From NCBI RefSeq assembly GCF_030811455.1, contig NZ_JAUSQU010000001.1:3596001-3660000 (forward strand): 64,000 nucleotides of DNA, written 5' to 3'. How positions within the stretch are numbered: the first letter of the stretch is position 1; every line of letters begins with the position of its first letter. Below the pieces are notes generated by a model. The model saw only the letters and a list, made by a program, of their open reading frames with translations. It was not told where the DNA came from and searched no databases. Shown one piece after another: positions 1-8,115 of this stretch. The translations under genes and the position numbers were made by a program. The DNA is from Streptosporangium lutulentum. Lineage in GTDB: Bacteria > Actinomycetota > Actinomycetes > Streptosporangiales > Streptosporangiaceae.

Positions 1-79
1 AAGGCCGTATGCCGGAATCTCGCAGACCGGATATCCGTCTGATCCGCTGTAATCGCCAGGCTGGAACATTCGAGCCGTC

Positions 80-115
80 AGTCTGACAAGAAACTGTCAG
101 ACCATTCAATATACA
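80..115 (+). promoter_or_regulatory. Operator and promoter ahead of rhamnulokinase
   Basis: A perfect inverted repeat, GTCTGACA (81-88) and TGTCAGAC (95-102) with a 6-base spacer, lies 50 bases before the kinase start. A CTGACA hexamer (83-88) is 18 bases from CAATAT (107-112), a plausible -35/-10 pair, so a protein bound to the repeat would cover the -35 box. The pairing is seen directly; the regulator is unknown and no sugar regulator gene lies in the window next to it. Confidence 0.5.
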
Positions 116-153
116 ACCCATTCCGATATGGATTTTCAGGCTACGCTTGGACC

Positions 154-1665
154 GTGCCTGCCTATGTGGCCGTGGATCTCGGAGCTGAAAGCGGCCGGGT
201 GCTGACCGGCGAATTCGATGGTGAACGGCTCTCGGTCAGGGAAGTGCACCGTTTCGCCAACCGGCCGGTCCGCATTCTCGACGATCTGCACTGGGATGTT
301 CTCAGCCTCCTCGCGGAGACGCGCAGAGGAATCGCGCTGGCCGCCTCCCGGAGCCGGGTCACGAGCGTGGGCGTGGACGCGTGGGGCAACGACTTCGCGC
401 TCCTCGACCGCGACCGGCGGCTTCTGGCCAACCCCCGCCACCACCGTGACCCCTACGCCTCGGGCCTGGTGGGCCTCGTCTCCTCCCAGGAGCACTACGA
501 GGTGACCGGCGTCCAGCCCATGCCGACCAACACCGCCTGCCAGCTACTGGCACACGCCTCCTCCCCGCTGCTGGAGGTGGCCGACCACCTGGCGATGCTG
601 CCCGATCTGTTCACGCTCTGGCTGAGCGGCGAGACGCTCACCGAGCGGACGATCGCGAGCACGAGCCAGCTGCTGGACGCCAGGACCGGCCGGTGGTCGA
701 GCGGCCTCATCGCCCGGCTCGGCCTCCCCCGTCACCTCTTCACCGGCCAGGTCGTCGAGCCGGGTACGGTCGCCGGCCCGCTGCGCGGCGAGGGCTCCGG
801 GGGTCCCGGGGGAATCGCAGTCGTCGCCGTGGCCGGTCACGACACCGCCTCCGCGGTGGCGGCGCTTCCCGTCTCCTCCGGCTCGGTCGGCTACATCTCC
901 TGCGGCACGTGGTCACTGGCCGGGCTGGAGGTCGATCGGCCGATCACGACCCGGGAGGCCAGGCTCGCCGGTTTCACCAACGAGGGCGGCGTCATGGGAA
1001 CCGTGCGGTTCCTGCGCAACCTCAACGGCCTGTGGCTGCTCCAGGAGTGCCGCAGGGTGTGGGGCTCACGGACCTCGTACGCGGATCTGGTCGCCGACGC
1101 CGCCGCCGCGCCGCCCTTCGGGTCCCTGATCGACCCCGATCACCCGGCGTTCCTCCAGCCCGGTGACATGCCCGCCAGGATCGCGGCCTTCTGCCTTTCC
1201 ACCGGCCAGCCCCCGCCCGCGAACCGCGCCCAGACGGTGCGCTGCGTCCTGGAGAGCCTGGCGTGCTCCCACCGGTGGGCCCTGGAGCAGGCGGAGTTCC
1301 TCAGCGACCGCCGGGTGGAGGCCGTACACCTCGTGGGAGGCGGGGCCTCCAGCGACACGCTCTGCCGGCTCACCGCCGACTTCGGCGGGCGCCCCGTGCT
1401 CGCGGGGCCGGTGGAGGCGGTCGGGATCGGCAACCTGCTGATGCAGGTCATGGCCGACGGCCGCATCGGCTCCCTCACCGAGCTGCGCGAGGTCGCCCGC
1501 CGCTCGTTCCGGCCCCGGCTGTTCGTCCCCGACGACGGCCGCGAGCCGTACGAGATCGCCTACTCCCGGTTCCGGCAGCTGACCGGCATCAGGAGGTTCT
1601 GGAGCAAGGCCGCGCCCGCGAGGGGCACGGGCGAGGTGATCGCGGGGACGCTCCCCCGCCGGTGA
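154..1665 (+). CDS. rhaB: Rhamnulokinase (FGGY carbohydrate kinase)
   Basis: A cytoplasmic FGGY-family kinase of 503 residues, the usual size. It would phosphorylate L-rhamnulose (or a related ketose) with ATP. The N-terminal phosphate loop region AVDLGAESGR is at residues 4-13, VDAWGNDFALLD follows at about 73-84, and the C-terminal ATP-site segment LVGGGASSDTLC is at about 393-404. The DLGAESGR and GHDTASAV segments fit rhamnulokinases better than xylulokinases or glycerol kinases. The start is GTG at 154. It is followed by a convergent dehydratase gene with only 9 bases between the stops, and an alcohol dehydrogenase and SDR lie beyond, which suggests sugar or sugar-acid catabolism. No isomerase or aldolase is visible, so the exact sugar is inferred from family only. 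Confidence 0.88.
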   Translation: MPAYVAVDLGAESGRVLTGEFDGERLSVREVHRFANRPVRILDDLHWDVLSLLAETRRGIALAASRSRVTSVGVDAWGNDFALLDRDRRLLANPRHHRDPYASGLVGLVSSQEHYEVTGVQPMPTNTACQLLAHASSPLLEVADHLAMLPDLFTLWLSGETLTERTIASTSQLLDARTGRWSSGLIARLGLPRHLFTGQVVEPGTVAGPLRGEGSGGPGGIAVVAVAGHDTASAVAALPVSSGSVGYISCGTWSLAGLEVDRPITTREARLAGFTNEGGVMGTVRFLRNLNGLWLLQECRRVWGSRTSYADLVADAAAAPPFGSLIDPDHPAFLQPGDMPARIAAFCLSTGQPPPANRAQTVRCVLESLACSHRWALEQAEFLSDRRVEAVHLVGGGASSDTLCRLTADFGGRPVLAGPVEAVGIGNLLMQVMADGRIGSLTELREVARRSFRPRLFVPDDGREPYEIAYSRFRQLTGIRRFWSKAAPARGTGEVIAGTLPRR

Positions 1666-1674
1666 GCGGGCCCG

Positions 1675-3390
1675 TCAGTGGGACTCGCGGGAAACCCGGT
1701 CCCCGCTGGAACCGACCAGGAAGTCGAGGTCGGCGCCCTGGCTGGCCTGCATCACGTGATCGATGTAAAGGCGCTCCCACCCCCGGGAGGGGGAGGCGAA
1801 ACCCGCCAGCATCGCCTCCGAGGGCCGCCGCCGTTGCAGGTCCTCCTGCGGGATGTCGAGATCCAGCCGCCTCGCCTCGACGTCCAGGACGATGGGGTCG
1901 CCGGTCTCGACCAGCGACAGCGGGCCGCCCGCCGCCGCCTCGGGCGTCACGTGCAGGACCACCGTGCCGTACGCGGTGCCGCTCATCCGGCCGTCGCAGA
2001 TCCGCACCATGTCCCGCACTCCCCGCTCCAGGAGCTTGGCAGGCAACGGCATGTTCGCCACCTCCGGCATCCCCGGGTACCCCTTGGGGCCGCAGCCGCG
2101 CAGCACGAGCACCGAGGAGGCGTCGACGTCGAGATCCGGGTCGTCGATGCGGGCGTGCATGTCCTCGACGCTGTCGAAGACGAGGGCCCTGCCGCGGTGA
2201 CGCATCAGCTCGGGCGAGGCCGCGGCGGGCTTGACGACCGCGCCGCCCGGCGCGAGGTTGCCGTACAGCACGGCGATGCCCGCGGCGCTCTGCAACGGCT
2301 CGCCGCGCGGCCGGATGACGGTCTTGTCCCAGATCTGCGTGTCGTCCAGGTATTCGGTCAGCGGCCTGCCGGTCACGGTCAGCGCCTCGGGATCCAGCAG
2401 GTCGCGGACCTCGCGCAGCACGGCGAGCAGCCCGCCCGCGCGGTGGAAGTCCTCCATCAGGTGCCGGCCCGCGGGCTGCAGGTCGACCAGGAGCGGCACC
2501 GCGGCGCCGGTGCGGTCGAAGTCGTCGAGCGAGAGCTCGATGCCGAGCCGTCCCGCGATGGCCAGCAGGTGCACCACCGCGTTGGTCGATCCGCCGATCG
2601 CCGCCAGCGCCACGATCGCGTTGAGGAACGAGCCCCTGCTCAGCAGGTTGCTCGGGCGGTGCCCCCGCTCGACGAGCTCGACGGCCAGCCGGCCGGTGTC
2701 GTGGGCGCTCTGGAGCAGGCGGCTGTCGGGGGCGGGGGTGCCGGCGACGCCGGGGATGACGGTGCCGAGCGCCTCGGCGACGCAGGCCATGGTCGAGGCC
2801 GTGCCCATGGTGTTGCAGTGTCCCCGGCTGCGGATCATCGACGACTCCGACCGCATGAACGCCTTCTCCGACAGCGTGCCCGCGCGGACCTCCTCGCTGA
2901 GCCTCCACACATCCGTGCCGCAGCCCAGGGCCACCCCACGGAAGGTTCCGGTCAGCATGGGGCCACCGGGCAACACCACGGCGGGCAGGTCGACGGAGGC
3001 CGCGGCCATCAGCAGGGACGGAATGGTCTTGTCGCAGCCGCCCAGCAGCACCACGCCGTCGACGGGGTTGGCCCGCAGCATCTCCTCGGTCGCCATCGCG
3101 GCCATGTTGCGCCACAGCATCGCCGTGGGCCGGACCAGGGTCTCTCCCAGGGAGACGACCGGAAGGTTCATCGGGACGCCCCCGGCCTCCCAGATCCCCT
3201 GTTTGACGCTCTCGGAGACCTCGTTGAGGTGGGAGTTGCACGGGGTCAGATCGGAGGCGGTGTTGGCGATCGCGATGTGCGGGCGGCCGTCGAAGGCGTG
3301 CGCCGGCAGCCCCCGTCGCATCCAGGCACGGTGAATGTAGGCGTTCCGATCGGTCCCCGCATACCACTGAGAGCTGCGTTGCTCCACCAT
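1675..3390 (-). CDS. IlvD/Edd family sugar-acid dehydratase
   Basis: A 571-residue iron-sulfur dehydratase that removes water from a sugar acid (xylonate, arabonate type) or a dihydroxy acid. The three cluster cysteines are present at C51 (TPCNSH), C119 (GGCDKT) and C192 (GHCNTMG). The frame is open to 3465, but the ATG at 3390 follows a strong AGGGGGG ribosome site 10 bases upstream, so this start is chosen. Its neighbours (kinase, alcohol dehydrogenase, SDR) point to a sugar acid rather than branched-chain amino acid synthesis; that substrate call is inference. The stop faces the rhamnulokinase stop. Upstream, an IS200/IS605-type element separates it from the divergent alcohol dehydrogenase and probably altered a shared control region. 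Confidence 0.87.
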   Translation of the reverse strand: MVEQRSSQWYAGTDRNAYIHRAWMRRGLPAHAFDGRPHIAIANTASDLTPCNSHLNEVSESVKQGIWEAGGVPMNLPVVSLGETLVRPTAMLWRNMAAMATEEMLRANPVDGVVLLGGCDKTIPSLLMAAASVDLPAVVLPGGPMLTGTFRGVALGCGTDVWRLSEEVRAGTLSEKAFMRSESSMIRSRGHCNTMGTASTMACVAEALGTVIPGVAGTPAPDSRLLQSAHDTGRLAVELVERGHRPSNLLSRGSFLNAIVALAAIGGSTNAVVHLLAIAGRLGIELSLDDFDRTGAAVPLLVDLQPAGRHLMEDFHRAGGLLAVLREVRDLLDPEALTVTGRPLTEYLDDTQIWDKTVIRPRGEPLQSAAGIAVLYGNLAPGGAVVKPAAASPELMRHRGRALVFDSVEDMHARIDDPDLDVDASSVLVLRGCGPKGYPGMPEVANMPLPAKLLERGVRDMVRICDGRMSGTAYGTVVLHVTPEAAAGGPLSLVETGDPIVLDVEARRLDLDIPQEDLQRRRPSEAMLAGFASPSRGWERLYIDHVMQASQGADLDFLVGSSGDRVSRESH

Positions 3391-3524
3391 CAGATATTTG
3401 CCCCCCTTTGCACCTTTGACCCCATTTCTGGAACGGTAGTCTAATATCCGAAATTCACCGAACACCTACAGCATGGAGGTCCCGTCCTTCAGGACGGGAA
3501 GAAAACACAGAACGGTCACCCATA

Positions 3525-4763
3525 GTGGTCTCCCGGTTTTTGTCGGTGGGAATCGGTAGGTTGCTCGGTGTGTCCCGCTACCGGCTGCGACCCTCACCCG
3601 CCCAGGAGGCGGTGTTGCTGGAGCACTGCGGGCACGCCCGGTATGTGTGGAACCTGGCCGTGGAACAACACACCCACTGGCAGCGTGGGCGGGCGTCGGC
3701 GCCGGGGTTCACCGAGCAGTGCCGCCAGCTCACCGAGGCCCGCGCCGCCTGCGAGTGGCTGGCCGCCGGATCGATCATCGTCCAGCAGCAGGCGCTGAAG
3801 GACTTCCACCAGGCGATGGCGAACTTCTTCGGTGCGACCCACCGCCGGCCGAGGTGGCGCCGGCGTGGTCGCGGTGAGGGGTTTCGGATCGTCGCGGTCA
3901 AGGCGGGTGATGTGCGCCGCCTGTCGCGCAAGGGCGGCCAGGTGCGGATCCCCAAGGTGGGGTGGGTGCGATTCCGGTGGTCCCGCCCCGTGGGGGAGGC
4001 CAAGTCCTTCCGCGTCACCCGGGATGCGGCGGGCCGCTGGCACGTGGCGTTCGCGCTCATCCCTCAGCCGATCCCGGCCCCGGGGACGGGTGCGGTCGTC
4101 GGCGTGGATCGGGGGGTGGTGGTGTCGGCGGCGTTGTCCACCGGTGACCTGCTGACCGTTCCCGCATTGGGTGAGGCCGAAAAGAAGCGGCTGGTGCGGT
4201 TGCAGCGCGCCCTGGCCCGCGCTAAGCCCGGGTCCAAGCGCCGCACCAAGGTCAAGGTGGCGATCGCCCGGTTGAAGGCCCGGGAGGGTGATCGGCGTAA
4301 GGACTGGGTGGAGCAGATCAGCACCGATCTGGCCCGCCGGTTCGACGTGATCGGCATCGAGGACCTGAAGGTCTCCGCGATGACCCGGTCGGCGAAGGGC
4401 ACCCTGGAGGCGCCGGGTAGGAACGTGCGGCAGAAGGCGGGATTGAACCGGGGCATTTTGGCCAACGGGTGGGAGCGATTGGCGGCCCGGCTGGAGCACA
4501 AGGCTCCGGGCCGGGTGTGGAAGATTGATCCGCGGTATACGTCGCAGACCTGCAACGCGTGCAGGCACATCGCCCGGGAGAGTCGCGAGAGCCAAGCGCT
4601 CTTCCGGTGCGTGGCCTGCAAGCATCGGGATCATGCTGATGTCAACGCGGCGAAGAACATCCGAGATACCGCCGAGGGATATGCGGTGGCTGCGCGGGGA
4701 GGCTTGCCGTTGGGCGGGCCGGTGAACCGCGAACCTCAACGTGACCTTCTCCTGGTGGGGTAG
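3525..4763 (+). CDS. tnpB: RNA-guided TnpB nuclease of IS200/IS605 element
   Basis: 412 residues in the IS605 OrfB/TnpB family, known as RNA-guided DNA nucleases and ancestors of Cas12. The RuvC-like catalytic residues appear intact: D195 in GVDRG, E279 in IGIEDLK and D372 in DHADVN. Between the last two is a four-cysteine zinc ribbon (TCNACRH and FRCVACKH). The N-terminal helical part has the usual SRYRLRPSPAQE segment, which begins at residue 17; the GTG at 3570 is an alternative start that would trim the unusual first 15 residues. The protein looks active rather than decayed. The right end of the element, starting inside the 3' end of the gene, should encode the guide RNA. Confidence 0.9.
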   Translation: MVSRFLSVGIGRLLGVSRYRLRPSPAQEAVLLEHCGHARYVWNLAVEQHTHWQRGRASAPGFTEQCRQLTEARAACEWLAAGSIIVQQQALKDFHQAMANFFGATHRRPRWRRRGRGEGFRIVAVKAGDVRRLSRKGGQVRIPKVGWVRFRWSRPVGEAKSFRVTRDAAGRWHVAFALIPQPIPAPGTGAVVGVDRGVVVSAALSTGDLLTVPALGEAEKKRLVRLQRALARAKPGSKRRTKVKVAIARLKAREGDRRKDWVEQISTDLARRFDVIGIEDLKVSAMTRSAKGTLEAPGRNVRQKAGLNRGILANGWERLAARLEHKAPGRVWKIDPRYTSQTCNACRHIARESRESQALFRCVACKHRDHADVNAAKNIRDTAEGYAVAARGGLPLGGPVNREPQRDLLLVG

Positions 4764-4808
4764 GTGCCGTTGGAATCTTCTGCCCTTTCAGGCAGAGGAG
4801 GATGTCAA
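4640..4808 (+). ncRNA. Predicted omega (right-end) guide RNA of TnpB
   Basis: In studied IS605-type elements the guide RNA overlaps the 3' end of tnpB and runs to the right end of the element, with the guide taken from flanking DNA. Here the matching interval holds the end of tnpB, a short spacer, and the right-end hairpin with GAGGATGTCAA. The guide would then be read from about 4809, which is the leader of the alcohol dehydrogenase gene. The position is inferred from family behaviour; the 5' end is a guess. Confidence 0.35.
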
Positions 4809-4825
4809 AATGGAAGGGCTCGCGA

Positions 4826-5839
4826 GTGAGAGCGTTCGTCGTCACCGGGCCCCGCCGCTTCGCGGTGGAGGACGTCGAACCCCCGGTCGCGGGGGCGGGT
4901 CAGGTCGTGGTCGACGTCGAGCGCGCCGGGGTCTGCGGTACCGACGTCGAATTCTTCACCGGCGAGATGGCCTATCTCCATCAGGGTCACGCCGAATACC
5001 CGATGCGCCTCGGGCACGAGTGGTGCGGGACCGTCTCCGCGGTCGGTGACGGCGTCGACGAGTCCTGGATCGGCCGGCGCGCCACCGGTGACACCATGCT
5101 CGGCTGCGGCCGGTGCCGCCGCTGCCTGAGCGGGCTGCAGCACGTGTGCGAGGACCGCTTCGAGATCGGCATCCGCGGCGGGTGGCCCGGCGCCCTGGCC
5201 GAGCGGATGACGGTCCCGGCCACGGCGCTGCACGCGCTGCCGGACACGGTCGACGCGACGGCGGGCGCCCTGGTCGAGCCGGGCGGCAACGCGCTGCGGG
5301 CCGTACAGGGGGCGGATCTGGAGTCGGGGGCCAGGGTGCTGGTGCTCGGACCGGGCACGATCGGCCTGCTCGCCGCCCGGTTCGCCCTCGCCCACGGCGC
5401 CGAGGTCCACGTCATGGGCCTGTCCCAGCGGTCGCTGGACTTCGCCCGCACGCTCGGGGTGCACGGCGCGTGGACCGCGGACCGGCTTCCCGCGCTGCCG
5501 TTCGACGCCGTCATCGACGCCTCCAACGCCTCCGGCCTGCCGGCCCGGGCCCTTGACCTGGTGGAGCCGGGAAAACGAGTGGTCTACATCGGCCTCGCGG
5601 GCGGCCCCAGCACCGTCGACACCCGCACGATGGTGCTCAAGGACGTCACGGCCGTCGGGATCCTGAGCGCCTCCCCAGGGCTCGCCGGCACGATCGAGCA
5701 CTACGCCTCCGGAGCGGTGGATCCGCGACCGCTCGTGGCGGCCACCGTCGGGCTCGACGAGGTCGGCGAGGTCCTCGCGGGATCGCGCCCGGCCGGTTCC
5801 GGCCCCGGACCCAAGATCCACGTCGACCCCCGCGTCTGA
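4826..5839 (+). CDS. Zinc-dependent alcohol (polyol) dehydrogenase
   Basis: A medium-chain dehydrogenase of 337 residues that would oxidise a sugar, polyol or sugar-acid alcohol with NAD(P). Catalytic zinc ligands are in GVCGTDVEF and GHEWCG, and the structural zinc loop has four cysteines in CGRCRRC and HVC. The cofactor fold shows VLGPGTIGLL. An in-frame ATG at 4802 lies inside the conserved right end of the upstream insertion element, so it is not taken. The GTG at 4826 follows GGAAGGG with normal spacing and gives the family-typical start MRAFVVTGP. The insertion element therefore ends immediately before this gene's ribosome site, and its present promoter may come from the element. Confidence 0.87.
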   Translation: MRAFVVTGPRRFAVEDVEPPVAGAGQVVVDVERAGVCGTDVEFFTGEMAYLHQGHAEYPMRLGHEWCGTVSAVGDGVDESWIGRRATGDTMLGCGRCRRCLSGLQHVCEDRFEIGIRGGWPGALAERMTVPATALHALPDTVDATAGALVEPGGNALRAVQGADLESGARVLVLGPGTIGLLAARFALAHGAEVHVMGLSQRSLDFARTLGVHGAWTADRLPALPFDAVIDASNASGLPARALDLVEPGKRVVYIGLAGGPSTVDTRTMVLKDVTAVGILSASPGLAGTIEHYASGAVDPRPLVAATVGLDEVGEVLAGSRPAGSGPGPKIHVDPRV

Positions 5840-5843
5840 TCGC

Positions 5844-5867
5844 CCCGGGAACCCGGGAACCCGGGAA
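5844..5867. repeat. 8-bp unit CCCGGGAA in three tandem copies
   Basis: Three perfect copies of CCCGGGAA follow the alcohol dehydrogenase stop. Each unit contains a SmaI-like palindrome. The remaining bases to the SDR start at 6055 are GC-rich and show no gene. Confidence 0.7.
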
Positions 5868-6054
5868 TCGGCGCCCGGCGCCCGGTGATCAGCGGCCGGC
5901 CGGTCCGGACGGCGACCGGTGGGAGCGACGGCCGGCGGTGGGCACGCCCGTGGTCTCACCCCGCCGGACCGGCGCGGACCACGGGCGGATCACGGCCGGA
6001 GCATCGGGGAGACGGGCCGGCGTAGAGCATGCCGACGGGGGAAGACAACGGGGC

Positions 6055-6846
6055 ATGAATGAGACAAACAAGCGAACCGTGCTGGTCAGCGGCTCGACCT
6101 CCGGCATCGGCGAGGCCATCGCCACCGCCTTCGCCCGCGACGGCGCGACAGTCGTGATCAACGGCCGGAACCGGGAACGCACCGAGGCCGCGGCCGAGCG
6201 CGTCCGCTCCGCCACCGGTCACGACGCGTTGCTCCCCGTGGCGGCCGATCTGGCGACCGCCGAGGGCGCACAGATCGTGTTCGACGCCGTGCCGTACGTG
6301 GACGTGCTGGTGAACAACCTCGGCATCTTCGGCGCCGTCCCGCTCTTCGAGATCACCGACGAGGAGTGGCGACGCTACTTCGAGGTGAACGTCCTCAGCG
6401 GGGTGCGCCTCGCCCGCCACTACACCCCGCTGATGGTGGAGCGCGGCTGGGGCCGCGTGATCTTCATCAGCAGCGAGTCCTCGCTGATGACCCCCAGCGA
6501 GATGGTGCACTACGGGGTCACCAAGACCGCGCAGCTCGCGGTGTCGCGCGGCCTGGCGCAGGAGGTCGCCGGCACCGGCGTCACCGTCAACGCCATACTC
6601 GCGGGGCCCACGCTCACGCCGGGCGTCGCGACGTTCATCGCCGATCGTGTCGGGGCGGACGTCCCGTTCGAGGAGGCCGAACGGCGTTTCATGGCCGAGG
6701 AGCGCCCCGGCTCGCTCCTGCGGCGGTTGATCCGGCCCGAGGAGATCGCCGGCCTGGTCCACTACGCCGGCTCGGACGCCGGCTCGGCCACCACCGGCGC
6801 CGCGCTGCGGGTCGACGGCGGCCTGGTGCCCACCGTCATCCCCTGA
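6055..6846 (+). CDS. Short-chain dehydrogenase/reductase (SDR)
   Basis: A classical SDR of 263 residues. The cofactor motif GSTSGIG is near residue 12, NNLG is the structural motif, the catalytic Ser lies in ISSES, and Tyr and Lys lie in HYGVTK. It would oxidise or reduce a hydroxyl or carbonyl group with NAD(P); the substrate is not evident. The ATG at 6055 gives the normal short N-terminus before the Rossmann strand, although the frame is open upstream. It follows the alcohol dehydrogenase by 215 bases on the same strand and may serve the same sugar pathway. Confidence 0.85.
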   Translation: MNETNKRTVLVSGSTSGIGEAIATAFARDGATVVINGRNRERTEAAAERVRSATGHDALLPVAADLATAEGAQIVFDAVPYVDVLVNNLGIFGAVPLFEITDEEWRRYFEVNVLSGVRLARHYTPLMVERGWGRVIFISSESSLMTPSEMVHYGVTKTAQLAVSRGLAQEVAGTGVTVNAILAGPTLTPGVATFIADRVGADVPFEEAERRFMAEERPGSLLRRLIRPEEIAGLVHYAGSDAGSATTGAALRVDGGLVPTVIP

Positions 6847-6961
6847 CCGGCCGCCGTCACGGGGGGGCGCTCCAGACGTTCCGGACACGGTACGGCCCGC
6901 CGGACGGCACCCCCCGCGGGCCGTCACCCCGGCGGGGCCGCGGGCGTGCGACGCTGTGGGG

Positions 6962-7444
6962 ATGAAGGTCGTGGCCCTGTCCGACACCCACGCGCCCCGG
7001 CGGTGGAGATCATGCCCGCCGCGCGTGGCCGAGCATCTCCGGGACGCCGACGTGATCCTGCACGCCGGTGACGTCTGCGTCGCCGGGGTGCTCGACGAGC
7101 TCGCCGCCTACGCGCCGGTCCACGTGGTCAAGGGCAACAACGACGGGCCCGACGTGGTCGCGCCGGAGACGCTCGAACTCGATCTCGGCGGGCTGCGCGT
7201 GGCGATGATCCACGACAGCGGTGCGGCGCCGGGGCGGCCGGCCCGGATGCGGCGCCGGTTCCCCGGGGCCGACCTGGTGGTCTTCGGGCACTCTCACATC
7301 CCCCTCGACCACAGCGAGAACGGCCTGCGCATCTTCAACCCGGGATCACCCACCGACCGCCGCCGCCAGCCCCACGGCACCCTGGGCCTGTTGCTGATCG
7401 AGGACGGCCGTCTCCTCGACGCCAGGATCGTCCCGGTCACCTGA
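6962..7444 (+). CDS. Metallophosphoesterase, YfcE/MJ0936 type
   Basis: A 160-residue calcineurin-like phosphodiesterase. All metal-binding motifs are present: DTH near residue 8, HAGDV, GNND and GHSHIPL. Proteins of this size hydrolyse phosphodiesters with two metal ions. An upstream GTG at 6956 is possible, but MKVVALSDTH from 6962 is the family start. It stands alone between the SDR and the oppositely oriented membrane protein. Confidence 0.85.
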   Translation: MKVVALSDTHAPRRWRSCPPRVAEHLRDADVILHAGDVCVAGVLDELAAYAPVHVVKGNNDGPDVVAPETLELDLGGLRVAMIHDSGAAPGRPARMRRRFPGADLVVFGHSHIPLDHSENGLRIFNPGSPTDRRRQPHGTLGLLLIEDGRLLDARIVPVT

Positions 7445-7515
7445 GCGGCGGGCTTCCCGGCCGCCCGCGCCCGCCGAGCCGTCCGGTTCGCGAGGCGGAG
7501 CGGTGTTCACCGAGC

Positions 7516-8007
7516 TCACGGGTAGGCTCCCGGACGGACGATCATGAGGACCACGACGGTCGCCCACAGCAGGTTGTAGATTCCGGCGAGCATGCTCAGG
7601 GTGCGCAGCCGCCCGCCGTCGTCGGGGTCGGCGAGGGCGTCCCGTTGACGCGGACAGATGTACAGGGCGAGCAGCCCGCCCGCGCCGGCGGTGAGGATCA
7701 TGGCGATGTTGATCCAGATCTCGCCCATCCGGCCCTGGACGAGGGCCAGGGCGATCCCCACGACGGGCACGACGACGCCGAAGACGCCGTAGCCGCGGGT
7801 GATGCGGTGCAGCGCGACGGCCACGGCCCGGTTACGGTCTCCCGGAGCCTCCGGTCGCGGGCCGGCGGGCACCCCCTCGGCAGCCGGACCCACCGCGACA
7901 CTCGTGGCGACCGGGGCGTAGCGCGGAAACAGACTCGCCGCGACGGCCGAGCCTCCGACGAACACGATGCCGGCGAGCACATGCACCGACAGCAGAAACC
8001 CTTCCAT
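7516..8007 (-). CDS. Four-helix integral membrane protein, DUF2269/CopD-like
   Basis: 163 residues with four predicted membrane helices (about 5-25, 72-92, 97-116 and 137-157). The N-terminal helix contains H9 followed by a glycine-rich stretch, as in DUF2269 and CopD-like families; no function is assigned. The ATG at 8007 has a strong AAGGGGGA ribosome site four bases upstream. That site lies inside a 32-bp-arm palindrome (8012-8084), so a transcript reading through from the upstream MarR gene could hide it. It is the second gene of a MarR/membrane protein pair and is probably the regulator's target. Confidence 0.65.
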   Translation of the reverse strand: MEGFLLSVHVLAGIVFVGGSAVAASLFPRYAPVATSVAVGPAAEGVPAGPRPEAPGDRNRAVAVALHRITRGYGVFGVVVPVVGIALALVQGRMGEIWINIAMILTAGAGGLLALYICPRQRDALADPDDGGRLRTLSMLAGIYNLLWATVVVLMIVRPGAYP

Positions 8008-8011
8008 CGAC

Positions 8012-8084
8012 TCCCCCTTCGCAACCTTCAGACATACTGAAGCCTAACAGATGCTTCAGTGTGCCTGAAGGTTGCGAAGGGGGA
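8012..8084 (-). promoter_or_regulatory. Large palindrome with two nested MarR-type operator boxes
   Basis: The arms 8012-8043 and 8053-8084 pair at 30 of 32 positions around a 9-base centre. Each arm contains its own 17-bp box, CTTCAG-N5-CTGAAG (8026-8042 and 8054-8070). The left arm carries the AAGGGGGA ribosome site of the membrane protein on the minus strand; the right arm is an inverted copy of that leader. It lies between the MarR gene stop and its downstream neighbour. Two operator boxes for the MarR dimer are the simplest reading; the RNA hairpin is a second possible role. Confidence 0.7.
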
Positions 8085-8115
8085 CGGACCGCCCCGGGGC
8101 GCCTCGCCCGCCCGG

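Larger units (their letters stand above)
3476..4808 (+). mobile_element. TnpB-only IS200/IS605-type (IS1341-like) element
   Basis: The element carries only tnpB; there is no TnpA Y1 transposase. Its left side has a perfect hairpin (TCCCGTCC, loop TTCA, GGACGGGA, 3480-3499). Its right side has a hairpin (TCTGCC, loop CTTTCA, GGCAGA, 4779-4796) followed by GAGGATGTCAA, the ending typical of these elements. The left boundary is approximate. It sits between the divergent dehydratase and alcohol dehydrogenase genes, and its right end stops only a few bases before the ribosome site of the latter. Without TnpA it would have to move in trans. Confidence 0.8.

Noticed and set aside
1678..3444. A long open frame on the plus strand antisense to the dehydratase
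   Set aside because: It mirrors the codon pattern of the minus-strand gene, is rich in His, Gly and Arg, and matches no family; typical of high-GC DNA.
3480..3499. A terminator or attenuator for the dehydratase
   Set aside because: The hairpin matches the left end of the insertion element and is 90 bases upstream of the start on the wrong side.
4802..4804. ATG as the start of the alcohol dehydrogenase
   Set aside because: It is part of the conserved GAGGATGTCAA right end of the insertion element; GTG 4826 has the SD and family-typical start.
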